This document shows positions 1-7,893 of a DNA stretch of 30,237 nt, in pieces. Location of the stretch: positions 1 to 30,237 of IMG/VR virus record IMGVR_UViG_3300000117_000148; one strand, 5' to 3'. Each line of letters begins with the position of its first letter. The stretch's first letter is position 1. The translations under genes and the position numbers were made by a program. Source of the stretch: a virus. The notes beneath the pieces are model-generated. The model worked only from the letters and a program-made list of their open reading frames with translations. It was not told where the DNA came from and did no database searches.

Positions 1-433
1 CGCCGCCGATAGAAGCTGGGAAAGTAATCTCGAAATCGCCGCTGCTAATCCGAAACTGATCGCCGACATTTACGGTTGTGCCAGACGAAAACGATCCGTG
101 CATCAACATGTTGGCGCTTGTGCCTGCGCCGTCGAAAATACCCCAATACTGTATGCTTCCCCAGTTGCTGTTTGTGACGGTCGGGAAGTCTATTGAGGCA
201 TTGTTGCGGATGTCAAAGTCAGACGTGTAGAGATCAACCACATTGTCCAACCTTTGCCGCGCGTAGGCATTGCTTGAAGATGGCTCTTTGGCTGACGCCG
301 TAGTTGTATTATCGCTATCAACAAACGCAGTTGTGCTGACGCCTAGATACAACGCGCTGGGCGTGGAAAATGATGCCTGACCAAACGCGTGGTCAAGCAA
401 CTTTTTTTCCATATGGTCAGTCAGGACGGCCAT
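1..433 (-). CDS. Tail protein, paralogue A (continues across the window edge)
   Basis: Minus-strand gene starting at ATG 433, preceded by an AGGAG ribosome site about 8 bases upstream. It runs off the left edge open. If the window is circular it continues through 30237 to a TGA at 30215-30217, giving 151 residues. The product shares a pattern with the next upstream gene: an MA-L-D start, an AYARQ motif, a WGIFD segment, an MLMHG segment, a V-GD turn and a beta-rich C-terminus. Small phage virion proteins with this GIFDA/HG pattern are usually annotated as tail or tail-fibre proteins. Position between the adaptor gene and the gp10-like gene fits a tail or head-tail part. The exact role is not known to me. 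Confidence 0.7.
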   Translation of the reverse strand, partial: MAVLTDHMEKKLLDHAFGQASFSTPSALYLGVSTTAFVDSDNTTTASAKEPSSSNAYARQRLDNVVDLYTSDFDIRNNASIDFPTVTNSNWGSIQYWGIFDGAGTSANMLMHGSFSSGTTVNVGDQFRISSGDFEITFPASIGG

Positions 434-448
434 CTAGCGGCTCCTAGA

Positions 449-841
449 TCAAGCGATAGTCAGATCAATTGCACCGATAGCAAATTGGAGGCTGTCGCCA
501 TCCGCTACTGTTTTACCTGATCCAGTCATAGCGCCGTGCCAAAGCAAATTGCCGCTTGTGGCCGCGTCGAAAATACCGATATGCGTGACGGTTCCGAAAT
601 CTCCACCCGATGCGGTAAAGGTTTCTTCTGTGCTGTTGGATGTAGTTCCGCCAGTTCCGCTAGCTGTGGCCCATGTGACCGCTTGTCTGGCGTAGCCGTT
701 GCCGCTGACTTCAGTGCCTCCACCCGCGTCGTTCGGCGCTGATGTAAATAAAGCCAAGTGAGTGGTCGAGGGGGCTGAACCAGTGTTTTTCATCAGCCAG
801 TTAAGTATTAAGTTTTCTGCGTAGTCGCTAAGTGCTGCCAT
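449..841 (-). CDS. Tail protein, paralogue B
   Basis: A 130-residue protein starting at ATG 841 with an AAAGGA ribosome site about 9 bases upstream. It carries GYARQ in the middle, then THIGIFDA, then LLWHG and a V-GD turn before a hydrophobic beta end. The same features occur in the same order in the gene directly downstream (start 433), so the two are likely tandem paralogues. Members of this small-protein type are found in phage tail modules. It lies after the adaptor gene in the late operon. Virion structural protein is a fair call; tail fibre is only a guess from annotation habit. Confidence 0.65.
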   Translation of the reverse strand: MAALSDYAENLILNWLMKNTGSAPSTTHLALFTSAPNDAGGGTEVSGNGYARQAVTWATASGTGGTTSNSTEETFTASGGDFGTVTHIGIFDAATSGNLLWHGAMTGSGKTVADGDSLQFAIGAIDLTIA

Positions 842-856
842 TGTTCTGTTCCTTTG

Positions 857-1477
857 TTAAACTGCGTAGTCTGAGCGCATTGCTAGAGAGCCACCAAACT
901 TCGCATCGTCGGTGTCCCGTTTCATCTCGCCAATCGTGCGAGAAAATACCTGATCGAATTGTGCAGCGCGTGCGTCATCCATCAGGAATACCGAAGCAGC
1001 AGCCAACGCGCCGAAAAGGTAAGCGTCTGGATGCCGGGATAGTATGGTGTTGGTCGTGTTGGTTGAGCTAAGCGCGTCTATGTCGTCGCTATAGATCATC
1101 TCAATCGTCAACACGCTGTCAGGGATAGGGCGCAAGCCAATAGCTGTGCCGACCACCGTGTAATACGATGGCGTGCCTGTGCCGTTGCTTGGTGTTAGGT
1201 TGTAGTAATCATATTGCGTTGCGTAGTCTAAAAGCTTCACCGGGTTAGAGTTGACCTTGATGCCTTGGATTTTGCGCAAATCAGTCGGCAAGTCGATAAA
1301 CTCAGCACCAGCAACGGTTTCCGCTGTGGCACGCTTTATCTGTGAGCGAGTGTCAAGTTCACGACCCATGCGTGCCTCTGCAAGCGCTATGAAGTCGGGT
1401 ATTTGAGCCGTCAGGTCATCACGCGCCAGAAAGTTGGCCACCGATGTCTGAAGCTCAGCATAAGTCGTGATTGCCAT
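857..1477 (-). CDS. Head-tail adaptor, SU10 type
   Basis: A 206-residue protein beginning MAITTYAELQ, followed by a segment IPDFIALAEARMGRELD at about residues 26-42. This opening (TYAELQ, then FI-LAE-R--R-L) is typical of phage adaptor proteins that sit under the portal in phiSU10-like podoviruses. The middle is beta-rich and the C-terminal third holds two likely helices. The ATG overlaps the stop of the upstream 106-residue gene by one base (TAATG), so the two are translationally coupled. Expected role: ring joining portal to tail. The family call is from pattern memory. Confidence 0.65.
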   Translation of the reverse strand: MAITTYAELQTSVANFLARDDLTAQIPDFIALAEARMGRELDTRSQIKRATAETVAGAEFIDLPTDLRKIQGIKVNSNPVKLLDYATQYDYYNLTPSNGTGTPSYYTVVGTAIGLRPIPDSVLTIEMIYSDDIDALSSTNTTNTILSRHPDAYLFGALAAASVFLMDDARAAQFDQVFSRTIGEMKRDTDDAKFGGSLAMRSDYAV

Positions 1478-1797
1478 TACACTGTACCGCCAGAAGTTCT
1501 AAAGAAACGATTGTCGTAGTCGTTCAGCCATTTGCGCCAAGCTTTCGGGTTCTGCTTGGGCTGGCCAAGTTTATCGACCATTGCGTAGTAAAGCGGGGCT
1601 GGTATCTCAGCGACCTTTTGCTTGTGCTTCTGAGTATTGCCGATAAGCGAACCGGGTCGCCATTCGTTTGCCTCACGCTTTGCTGCGTCGATGATTGGAT
1701 CAAGGTTTATCTCTGTGCTGACATAGTTGCCGTCAACGTCAGAGTGAAAGAATGTCTTTTTGCCCTTCTCAGGGTCAGCGCTGATAAGCTTTTTCAT
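1477..1797 (-). CDS. Conserved small late phage protein
   Basis: A 106-residue, soluble, basic protein between the major capsid gene and the adaptor gene. Start ATG 1797 has a GGAGA site six bases upstream and lies just after the terminator hairpin at 1812-1836. It contains a segment DPIIDAAKREANEWRPG at about residues 33-49 and a lysine/tryptophan-rich C-terminal part (PKAWRKWLNDYDNRFF). Similar small genes of unknown function occur at this position in related podoviruses. It could be a minor head part or head-completion protein; no catalytic motif is visible. Confidence 0.55.
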   Translation of the reverse strand: MKKLISADPEKGKKTFFHSDVDGNYVSTEINLDPIIDAAKREANEWRPGSLIGNTQKHKQKVAEIPAPLYYAMVDKLGQPKQNPKAWRKWLNDYDNRFFRTSGGTV

Positions 1798-1811
1798 TAC
1801 GTTCTCCGCAT

Positions 1812-1836
1812 AAAAAAAGGGCGACCGAAGCCGCCC
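1812..1836 (-). terminator. Strong intrinsic terminator after the capsid gene
   Basis: Read on the minus strand, GGGCGGC pairs with GTCGCCC (one G-T pair) around a TTCG tetraloop and is followed by seven T. It lies 26 bases after the capsid stop codon and just before the ribosome site of the next late gene. A UUCG-capped hairpin with a U tract is a textbook rho-independent terminator. Since late genes continue in the same direction, it probably works as a partial terminator that favours capsid mRNA over tail mRNA, or stabilises the capsid transcript 3' end. Confidence 0.85.
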
Positions 1837-1861
1837 CTTTGGGTCTTGTGAGTAGTTTTGC

Positions 1862-2806
1862 TTATGAGCCGTTCAGGCCGATAACCGCTGCGTGCGCTTT
1901 TGGCGCTTTCACGATCAACGTCCATTCGGACACGATTGCAAACTTGGTGGCGTCGCCAGTAGAGGCAACGTCAGACACGCTGAACATCCGACCCGGCAGT
2001 GAGCCGATGCAGACGTAATCGGTGTCGATCAGATACATTTCTGAGTTTGGACACTGACGGTCTACGGTTACAGAAAGCTCACCAAAATCGCTGAGATACA
2101 GCGAAACAGAACCGATGATCGCTGCCTCTTTTGGCGCAGTCATGTGCAACTGGTTGGTTGCGACTGAGCCAGAAGACAGACCAGAAAAGTTCTGCTTGTT
2201 GGTCGGTGACATCAGCAACATGTTTGGTGAACCGCCGTCACTGTATGCAGCAAGCATAGCAGCGTCGATTTTCGCCAAAGTAAGCGCAGCCGCAGTACCA
2301 GTAAGGTCAGCAGCGTCAGAGCCGTCACCAGTTGCAAATGCCATATCAGACGGCTTGTCGCCGTTTGTGATCCAATTGATTAACTTGGCAGCTTTGCGTG
2401 GGTCAGAGCCAGAACGCGCTTCGTTCTTGTAAAGCGCCTTGTTGATGTCCCGGCGTTGCTCAATGCCTTTCAGCACCTTGACCATTGCCGTTTCTTTGTC
2501 ACGACCAGCTTTGTCTACAACGTCCAGCGTATTTGAAACGCTAGCAGCTTGTACGCTGATCTGATGGTAGTTCCCAAGACGGGTTGTCGCCGTAGGATTA
2601 ACATAAGAATAGTCAGCGCCTTCGTTGACATAGTTTGTGTCAACAGCCGCAGCCAGTTCTTGCACTTGGAACTCATGGAAAATACCTTTGGTAGTCTCCT
2701 TTTGAGCGTTGCTTACGAGTGGTGTTTCATCAGGGTCAATCCGATAAATCACATCACTCAGGTCTTCGCGCTCGCCTATGGCTGAAGCGCTGGTATAAGT
2801 AGCCAT
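1862..2806 (-). CDS. Major capsid protein, SU10 family
   Basis: A 314-residue protein with a perfect AGGAGG ribosome site 5 bases before ATG 2806. The N-terminal part has DVIYRIDPDETPLVSNA (about residues 18-34), the hallmark opening of the SU10-type (DUF5309) HK97-fold capsid proteins, followed by a loop and spine-helix region (VVDKAGRDKETAMVKVLKGI) and a long alpha/beta C-terminal domain with LYLSDFGELSVTVDRQCP. It follows the scaffold-like gene and precedes a strong terminator, as expected for the most abundant virion protein. Alternative calls are unlikely. Confidence 0.85.
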   Translation of the reverse strand: MATYTSASAIGEREDLSDVIYRIDPDETPLVSNAQKETTKGIFHEFQVQELAAAVDTNYVNEGADYSYVNPTATTRLGNYHQISVQAASVSNTLDVVDKAGRDKETAMVKVLKGIEQRRDINKALYKNEARSGSDPRKAAKLINWITNGDKPSDMAFATGDGSDAADLTGTAAALTLAKIDAAMLAAYSDGGSPNMLLMSPTNKQNFSGLSSGSVATNQLHMTAPKEAAIIGSVSLYLSDFGELSVTVDRQCPNSEMYLIDTDYVCIGSLPGRMFSVSDVASTGDATKFAIVSEWTLIVKAPKAHAAVIGLNGS

Positions 2807-2822
2807 AATGGCCTCCTAAAAG

Positions 2823-3770
2823 TTAGCGGGTTAAGAGAAATTCCACAGCGGCATTGCGGCTGCCAGACTTCCTCAGATTGTCAAAAGCCTTACGCTTTCT
2901 CTCTGTTGCAGAGTTACCCACAGGCTTAGGTTGCCCACTCTTGACCATCTTTGGCGCTTTCCTGACCTTCTTCTTCGCAATCGGTTTTTGCTCTTGCAAA
3001 GCGTCAAACTTCAGTGCCTTGCGAACCATGTCCACAAGACGGCTATCCATCGCCAAAGTGTTGATAGTCTTGGTGGTGAACCCCTTAGAACTGACGTAAT
3101 CCACGATTTGCTGCTTTTCGCGGGAAGCAACTTCTTGGTCACGCCACTCAGGGATCATCTCTAAAAGCTTTTTCTGCTCAACTTGGATGCGCTCTTGGTC
3201 TAAACGAGCCTGTTCCGCGTCCACCGCTTGAAGCTTCTGCAAACGCTGGTTTTCCAGAATTTGCTGCTTGTTGTACTCAAACGGGTCGTTTTCGTTAAGC
3301 TCAAGCCAATACTTGTCGTCCTTCTCAGGACTGGCTTGCTGCAAAAAGTCTTTCATTGCCTGTAGTGTGTCAGTGTATTCGACACGGGTTTGCTCAAAAG
3401 ACGCTTGATCCGTTTCCAACGCTTTACGCGCCTCTGCGGCCTCTTGTAGTCTTTTGTCTGCGGTGCGGGTCTTCTGGTAAGACGCAACCAACTCATCCAG
3501 AGTGGCTTCGCCTTCATCACCATCAACCTTCACACTATAAACCTCGACTTCTTCAGTCTCAGGTTCTTCCTCTACTTCTTCAGCTTCAGTCTCAGCTTGG
3601 TCATCGACGGCTTCAACTTCCTCTGCTTCCGCTTCGGTCGCCTCTACTTCAGTTTCGGCATCTGGCTCTTGAACTTCATCGCTTGCCTGTTCAGGGGCGT
3701 TATCAATGTTCAAAAGCATATTTACAGCATCATGCTGCGAAAGACTGGATTCGCTAGGAGTACCAGACAT
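2823..3770 (-). CDS. Capsid scaffold-like protein
   Basis: Start chosen at ATG 3770 (315 residues), because GGAG lies just upstream; a TTG start four codons earlier would contain that site. The first third is extremely acidic, with long Glu/Asp/Ala/Val runs (about residues 25-75). The middle third is a predicted coiled coil (KTRTADKRLQEAAEARKALE, later QQILENQRLQKLQAV), and the end is basic (KPIAKKKVRKAPKMVKSG). An acidic, coiled, basic-tailed protein immediately upstream of the capsid gene is the usual form of a phage scaffold: it binds coat protein through its basic tail during procapsid assembly. Sequence identity to a named family was not recognised. Confidence 0.65.
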   Translation of the reverse strand: MSGTPSESSLSQHDAVNMLLNIDNAPEQASDEVQEPDAETEVEATEAEAEEVEAVDDQAETEAEEVEEEPETEEVEVYSVKVDGDEGEATLDELVASYQKTRTADKRLQEAAEARKALETDQASFEQTRVEYTDTLQAMKDFLQQASPEKDDKYWLELNENDPFEYNKQQILENQRLQKLQAVDAEQARLDQERIQVEQKKLLEMIPEWRDQEVASREKQQIVDYVSSKGFTTKTINTLAMDSRLVDMVRKALKFDALQEQKPIAKKKVRKAPKMVKSGQPKPVGNSATERKRKAFDNLRKSGSRNAAVEFLLTR

Positions 3771-3792
3771 AAAAATCTCCAAATTTTAAGGG

Positions 3793-4050
3793 TTATTTGT
3801 GCAAGCCGTCCAACTGCTGTGAGGCCATTTTTCCAGTCTGCACGGCACTCTCGAAGTGACCGCGAAACGACTGCAAAGCCTTCAGCAAATAATACGCTTG
3901 CTCCCGTTCATCGGTGTCTGACGCAGAGCTTTGCTCCCACGCACTGACATACGACTCGCGGATTTCGTCAAAAGCCTGTTCTACGATAGGGTCACGCAAA
4001 ATGGCCGCAGCACGCTGGCCACGGTCACGCTCGGCTTCAAAATCTGTCAT
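3793..4050 (-). CDS. Small conserved protein after portal
   Basis: An 85-residue, all-helical, charged protein. Its start overlaps the portal stop by four bases (ATGA at 4047-4050). Helices span about residues 3-20, 22-42 and 48-70, and the end reads TGKMASQQLDGL, a pattern I associate with small genes next to P22/SU10-type portals. Function unknown; it could be a minor head protein or a folding helper. It sits between portal and scaffold, so a role in procapsid formation is plausible. Confidence 0.55.
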   Translation of the reverse strand: MTDFEAERDRGQRAAAILRDPIVEQAFDEIRESYVSAWEQSSASDTDEREQAYYLLKALQSFRGHFESAVQTGKMASQQLDGLHK

Positions 4051-6050
4051 GCTCTAGGTAAATTGTCCGATACTGAACCGCCAAAGGCGAGCTTTTGCTG
4101 GCGAAGCTGCAACTCGCTCTCTAGCTCAAAGCGGCGCAACTCAAGCTCGGCTTGCATCTTCTCACGCTCTAGCTCTAGCTCAGCTTGCATCTTCTGCTTC
4201 TTCAACTCTAGCTCAGCTTGGAATTGCGCCATCTCAGCTTGTGCTGAACCGTCAACTTGCTGCTGCTGATCCTGTTGCGCCAAAGCCTGATCTATCTGTT
4301 CGCCAGATGAGAAAAACTGCTCGGTGTCCTTAAAGCCAGCCATCTCGGCGACCTTCTTGAGCGTGTTAATGTACTGCGATGGCTTCACAACAGGGTTAGA
4401 CAACCCAAGCTGCTGCATGATTTGCTCCTGCTTGCCAAGGATTTGCCCCAGCATGGAAAGCTTTTCTTCTTCGCGGCCACTGCCCAGCCCAACGTCTACG
4501 GACAGGTCAAACTCATTGTCCCACGCACGCGGGTCAATGGCGACAAACTCATTGCGAATACGCACAACGCGCTCACTGTCCTGATGCTTCTGCAAAAGGC
4601 ACAGCACGTTGTTCGCCAACTGGCGGCAACCTGTCTCAGCAAACACTCTGGCAATCATTTCGATTTTAAGCTGAGCGCCTTGGATAGTTGCATTAACAGC
4701 CGATGCGGTAGTGCTTTGAAGCGTGCTGGGGTCAAGCCCCATCGAAGCTTTAGAAAAACCCGTACGCTGATCACGAACCTGATCCACATACTCCAACATG
4801 TTAAACGCAGCGTTGCCAATCTGTGGTACGGCCAAAGGCTGCACCATGCCCGGCGCACGCATGCGGACAATGCCCCCAGGGCGCGACGAAAGTAGATCAT
4901 CTAAATTTACCTGTCCTTCCACAGCGCCAACGCGGCTGTTGTTCGTGAGATACAAATTGTCTAGCAATTGCCGCATCACAGTGGACTTGATGATCTGCAA
5001 ATCCTTCACCATTTCGGCAACAGAACGTCCAACCATGCGGTGCGGCATTAAGATCGGCGAAAGTATGGCAAATGGCACATGGTCAAACGGCTCGTTCTCA
5101 AGCACTTCATCGCCATCACCAAGCGAAACAACACGCCGAAGCTCAGGTATATTGTCGCCGTCAAAGTCTACCTTGATGTAAGCCTCAGTGACCAACACCT
5201 CGCGCATCGACGGGTCTTGCGTCTCATGGCCATCGCCAGCCTCAATGCCGCTAAAGCGCACCTGACGCTCAGCTTCATCGTCTAACTCGCTATCACCAGC
5301 ATGGCGTATAACTGTGTCGTAGTCATACCCAAGCTCTACCAATTCGCCGACGCGCATCTGCGTTCTATGTGCAATAAATGAGCAATCTTCAATCGACGTT
5401 GCGCGACGGCTAAATATGAGTTCTTCGGGGGGTATATTGTCCAGCTTTACAGAGCCAGACTTGATGCGGCGCTTCACCTCGACGGCATAACGCATATCCA
5501 TAGGCACATCGACGCCATCATCGCCAACCATGCCAAGCTCGGTAACTTCCTGCGAAACAAGCTCAACGGCGGGGTCAGACAGCAAGATGGTAAGCTCATC
5601 TTCGGTCAAACCCTCGTAAGTCTCAGTCTCAACGCGCTCGCTTTCCTGCCAGTAAGACTTCACAGCACCCTGCGCAAAAAGCAAAGCATCCTTAAACCAG
5701 TCGTGGATCACACGAAAGCCGGGGTTGCTGCGGTAAATCTCAAAGTTCACCAAGTCAGTCGCTTGCGCCGCAGCTTGCACATCCTCTGGCATACGCGGCT
5801 CAAAGCGGCAAAACTCATCGGTAGACGCAAACATCTTCATCAAGCTCGGCATGATGTATTCGATGGTGTCAGACACTTCGGTAGCGACAACCTGACTGCG
5901 GTTTTCCACCTCGTTGCCAAAAGGTTCGCCAAGGTAATACCGCAAAGTCTCAACACGCTCTGCCGAAAACTCGCTTTCGTGGTAATTCACAGCGCTCTGT
6001 ATTTCGTTCTGCAAAATGCTGCGAAAGCGCAGTTCATCCATGTCAGCCAT
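4047..6050 (-). CDS. Portal protein, P22/SU10 type
   Basis: A 667-residue protein in the size range of P22-like portals (about 650-725). It opens with helical segments (ILQNEIQSAVNYHESEFSAERVETLRYYLGEP), then SQVVATEVSDTIEYIMPSL, a motif characteristic of these portals, a clip/stem region with TEAYIKVDFDGD and a segment VPFAILSPILMPHRMVGRS before the helical crown. The last 110 residues are a Gln/Glu-rich coiled coil of repeats (QAELELKKQKM, QAELELEREKM, QAELELRRFEL) that may form the barrel on top of the portal ring. Role: DNA channel at one capsid vertex and binding site for terminase. No good ribosome site is seen; the start overlaps the upstream stop by 8 bases. Confidence 0.85.
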   Translation of the reverse strand: MADMDELRFRSILQNEIQSAVNYHESEFSAERVETLRYYLGEPFGNEVENRSQVVATEVSDTIEYIMPSLMKMFASTDEFCRFEPRMPEDVQAAAQATDLVNFEIYRSNPGFRVIHDWFKDALLFAQGAVKSYWQESERVETETYEGLTEDELTILLSDPAVELVSQEVTELGMVGDDGVDVPMDMRYAVEVKRRIKSGSVKLDNIPPEELIFSRRATSIEDCSFIAHRTQMRVGELVELGYDYDTVIRHAGDSELDDEAERQVRFSGIEAGDGHETQDPSMREVLVTEAYIKVDFDGDNIPELRRVVSLGDGDEVLENEPFDHVPFAILSPILMPHRMVGRSVAEMVKDLQIIKSTVMRQLLDNLYLTNNSRVGAVEGQVNLDDLLSSRPGGIVRMRAPGMVQPLAVPQIGNAAFNMLEYVDQVRDQRTGFSKASMGLDPSTLQSTTASAVNATIQGAQLKIEMIARVFAETGCRQLANNVLCLLQKHQDSERVVRIRNEFVAIDPRAWDNEFDLSVDVGLGSGREEEKLSMLGQILGKQEQIMQQLGLSNPVVKPSQYINTLKKVAEMAGFKDTEQFFSSGEQIDQALAQQDQQQQVDGSAQAEMAQFQAELELKKQKMQAELELEREKMQAELELRRFELESELQLRQQKLAFGGSVSDNLPRA

Positions 6051-6324
6051 TAGAGCTATACCGACCTGTCCACGATCTTATACCGTTACGGCGGGGCTTT
6101 TTCCCGCTAGACCAACCGCCAGTGTCTTCCCAAAATCCAGTGCTTCGCGCACTTGCGCCTACACGGGCTGGGCGATCCGCAGCGCCATAGGTGGTTTGAA
6201 TCTTGCTAGCGGGTTTAGCTAAGTTTGGCGTTTTAGGGCTGCTAGGGATGGACTTAGCGCCTCGCGTGGATGCAGACTTTTTGCGCAACCTGCGAAGATT
6301 AGCGGCGTTCTTCAATCTGGGCAT
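6043..6324 (-). CDS. Small basic protein between TerL and portal
   Basis: A 93-residue, very basic protein with an AGGAG ribosome site correctly placed before ATG 6324. The first 30 residues are rich in Lys/Arg (MPRLKNAANLRRLRKKSAS), and the end is Gly/Trp/Arg-rich (FWEDTGGWSSGKKPRRNG). It overlaps the portal start by 8 bases. No domain recognised. High charge and low complexity suggest a nucleic-acid-binding or virion-packaged peptide. Position and ribosome site support it as a real gene, but the function is unknown. Confidence 0.55.
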   Translation of the reverse strand: MPRLKNAANLRRLRKKSASTRGAKSIPSSPKTPNLAKPASKIQTTYGAADRPARVGASARSTGFWEDTGGWSSGKKPRRNGIRSWTGRYSSNG

Positions 6325-6335
6325 AGGGGTCTCCT

Positions 6336-6488
6336 TTAGCTATCTGAGCTATACTTTCCTGTTTTCATGCTGGACTTCATGGCGCGGTAGCTGGGCTTGC
6401 CAGCTTGAGGTTTGCGCTTCTTAACCTTCGCCACAGGTTCGACTTTGCGACCGGGGTTAGGGTTTTTGTAAACTCGCATATACATCAT
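6336..6488 (-). CDS. 50-residue basic protein after TerL
   Basis: Small gene with start ATG 6488 one base after the TerL stop (TGA at 6490-6492), ending in TAA at 6336-6338. The product begins MMYMRVYKNP, then has a Lys/Arg-rich centre (VKKRKPQAGK) and a Ser/Lys-rich end. It lies exactly between the TerL stop and the AGGAG of the next gene, so the three are tightly packed. A second in-frame ATG directly follows the first and a third lies two codons on, so the start is uncertain by up to three codons. Function unknown; basic composition resembles the next gene. Confidence 0.5.
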   Translation of the reverse strand: MMYMRVYKNPNPGRKVEPVAKVKKRKPQAGKPSYRAMKSSMKTGKYSSDS

Positions 6489-6489
6489 T

Positions 6490-7893
6490 TCAGGTAATCC
6501 AGTTGCTATTGCCGTAGTCTAAGTCAGCGCGATACCCGTAGGCACTTGCACCACCAGCCGCACGCACGGCTTGCCCGGCAAAAGTTAAAACAAACGCATC
6601 GGCCAAGTCAGGCGAACGCAAGCCGCGCTTCTTCATCTCATCCTTACCTTCAGCCTTGAACTTGCCAGACGAAAGTATCTTAAAGCGTAAAGACGTAAGC
6701 TCATGCAGTAGTTCATCTTGGTCTGGCATCTGGCAATCACGCGCCTCAAACCATTCACGGCACTTAAACCAAAGCTCGTCCCGCAAACGCTGATAGCGCG
6801 TGCCCAAAGCTGGACTTTCGGCAACATTGACGCCTCGCGCTGGCAAACCAAGCTCCAACAAACGGTCAACCGCACCAGCGCCAACACCAATGCTGTCACA
6901 GCAAATCTCGCTAGGGCGATCCATAAAAGGCGTGGCCTCATATTCGGCAAGAATAAGACCGACAGTCTCCATCAGGTCTTTGCCCTGCCAACTCTTGATC
7001 GGCTCAAGTAAAACATTGCCCTGCCGCTTAGCTAAAGCTGTGCGGTCGCTGCCAAATCGCGCCAAGTCTAAGCCCCAGATCGGCGCAATCGTCATAGGGT
7101 CAACGTCACGCCCGACCGCAGCATCAACCAAGTGCTTGCTGATAAGGCTGTCATCATTTTGCTTGGCAAATTCGCCAAGGACACGCACGCCAAAAATTGA
7201 ACTATCTTCGCCATACTGGTGCTTCATGTCTTCGATGAAGTCCTCGCTAACATAGTCAGCGTCTTTGCAACTCACGGTCATCTTGTGCCAGCGATGGGCG
7301 TTCTTGTGGAAAGCCTCGTAGAAATACCCGTTGCTGCGCGTGGGGTTGCCCACCATGAGTATCTTAGAGCCAGCCGTGGATAACGCACCCTGCGCAACCT
7401 CGAAGACAATATCGTCAACGCCAGAACATTCATCGATGACAAACAAAAGCCTCTCGTGGTGGAATCCTTGCAAACTTTCTGGGCGATCACGGCTTGAAAC
7501 TCTAGCGTGCGCCGAGCTATCCACGCCTTTAACAACAATCTTCTCAGAGGTTATCTCAAGCTGGCTCTGCAAGCCTTTCGGCATCTTGCGTGCCCACTTT
7601 TGTATCTCAGCCCATAAAACTTGGCTTAACTGATTGGCGCTGTTCGCCGTGCAAACTATGCGGCAAGGGCGCGTAATCAAGTACCACAATATAACCCAGC
7701 TAAGCAGCGCAGACTTGCCAACGCCGTGGCCAGACTTGCACGCAACTCGTGGGCCATCTCGCACGGCTTCAAGCGCCTCTTTCTGCCAAGCTTGTGGCTC
7801 AGCGCCAAGCACAGACTTAACGAACAGCACAGGGTCGCCGTGAAGCTGCAACAAGGTGTCGGCTAGGGTCGGCGATTGTTTGGGTTTGGGCAT
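6490..7893 (-). CDS. terL: Terminase large subunit
   Basis: DNA-packaging motor: ATPase plus nuclease that pumps phage DNA into the procapsid through the portal. Using ATG 7893 the protein has 467 residues. Walker A-like GHGVGKS lies at 55-61, Walker B LLFVIDE ends with D154 and E155. The C-terminal RNase H-like nuclease shows D276 in GLDLARFGSD, D333 in CCDSIGVGAG and D429/D432 in SPDLADAF. The frame is open upstream to a GTG at 8010, but that adds a Pro/Ser-rich stretch encoded by an odd G-rich region and a terminator hairpin, so the shorter start is preferred. No clear ribosome site exists for either start. Confidence 0.9.
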   Translation of the reverse strand: MPKPKQSPTLADTLLQLHGDPVLFVKSVLGAEPQAWQKEALEAVRDGPRVACKSGHGVGKSALLSWVILWYLITRPCRIVCTANSANQLSQVLWAEIQKWARKMPKGLQSQLEITSEKIVVKGVDSSAHARVSSRDRPESLQGFHHERLLFVIDECSGVDDIVFEVAQGALSTAGSKILMVGNPTRSNGYFYEAFHKNAHRWHKMTVSCKDADYVSEDFIEDMKHQYGEDSSIFGVRVLGEFAKQNDDSLISKHLVDAAVGRDVDPMTIAPIWGLDLARFGSDRTALAKRQGNVLLEPIKSWQGKDLMETVGLILAEYEATPFMDRPSEICCDSIGVGAGAVDRLLELGLPARGVNVAESPALGTRYQRLRDELWFKCREWFEARDCQMPDQDELLHELTSLRFKILSSGKFKAEGKDEMKKRGLRSPDLADAFVLTFAGQAVRAAGGASAYGYRADLDYGNSNWIT

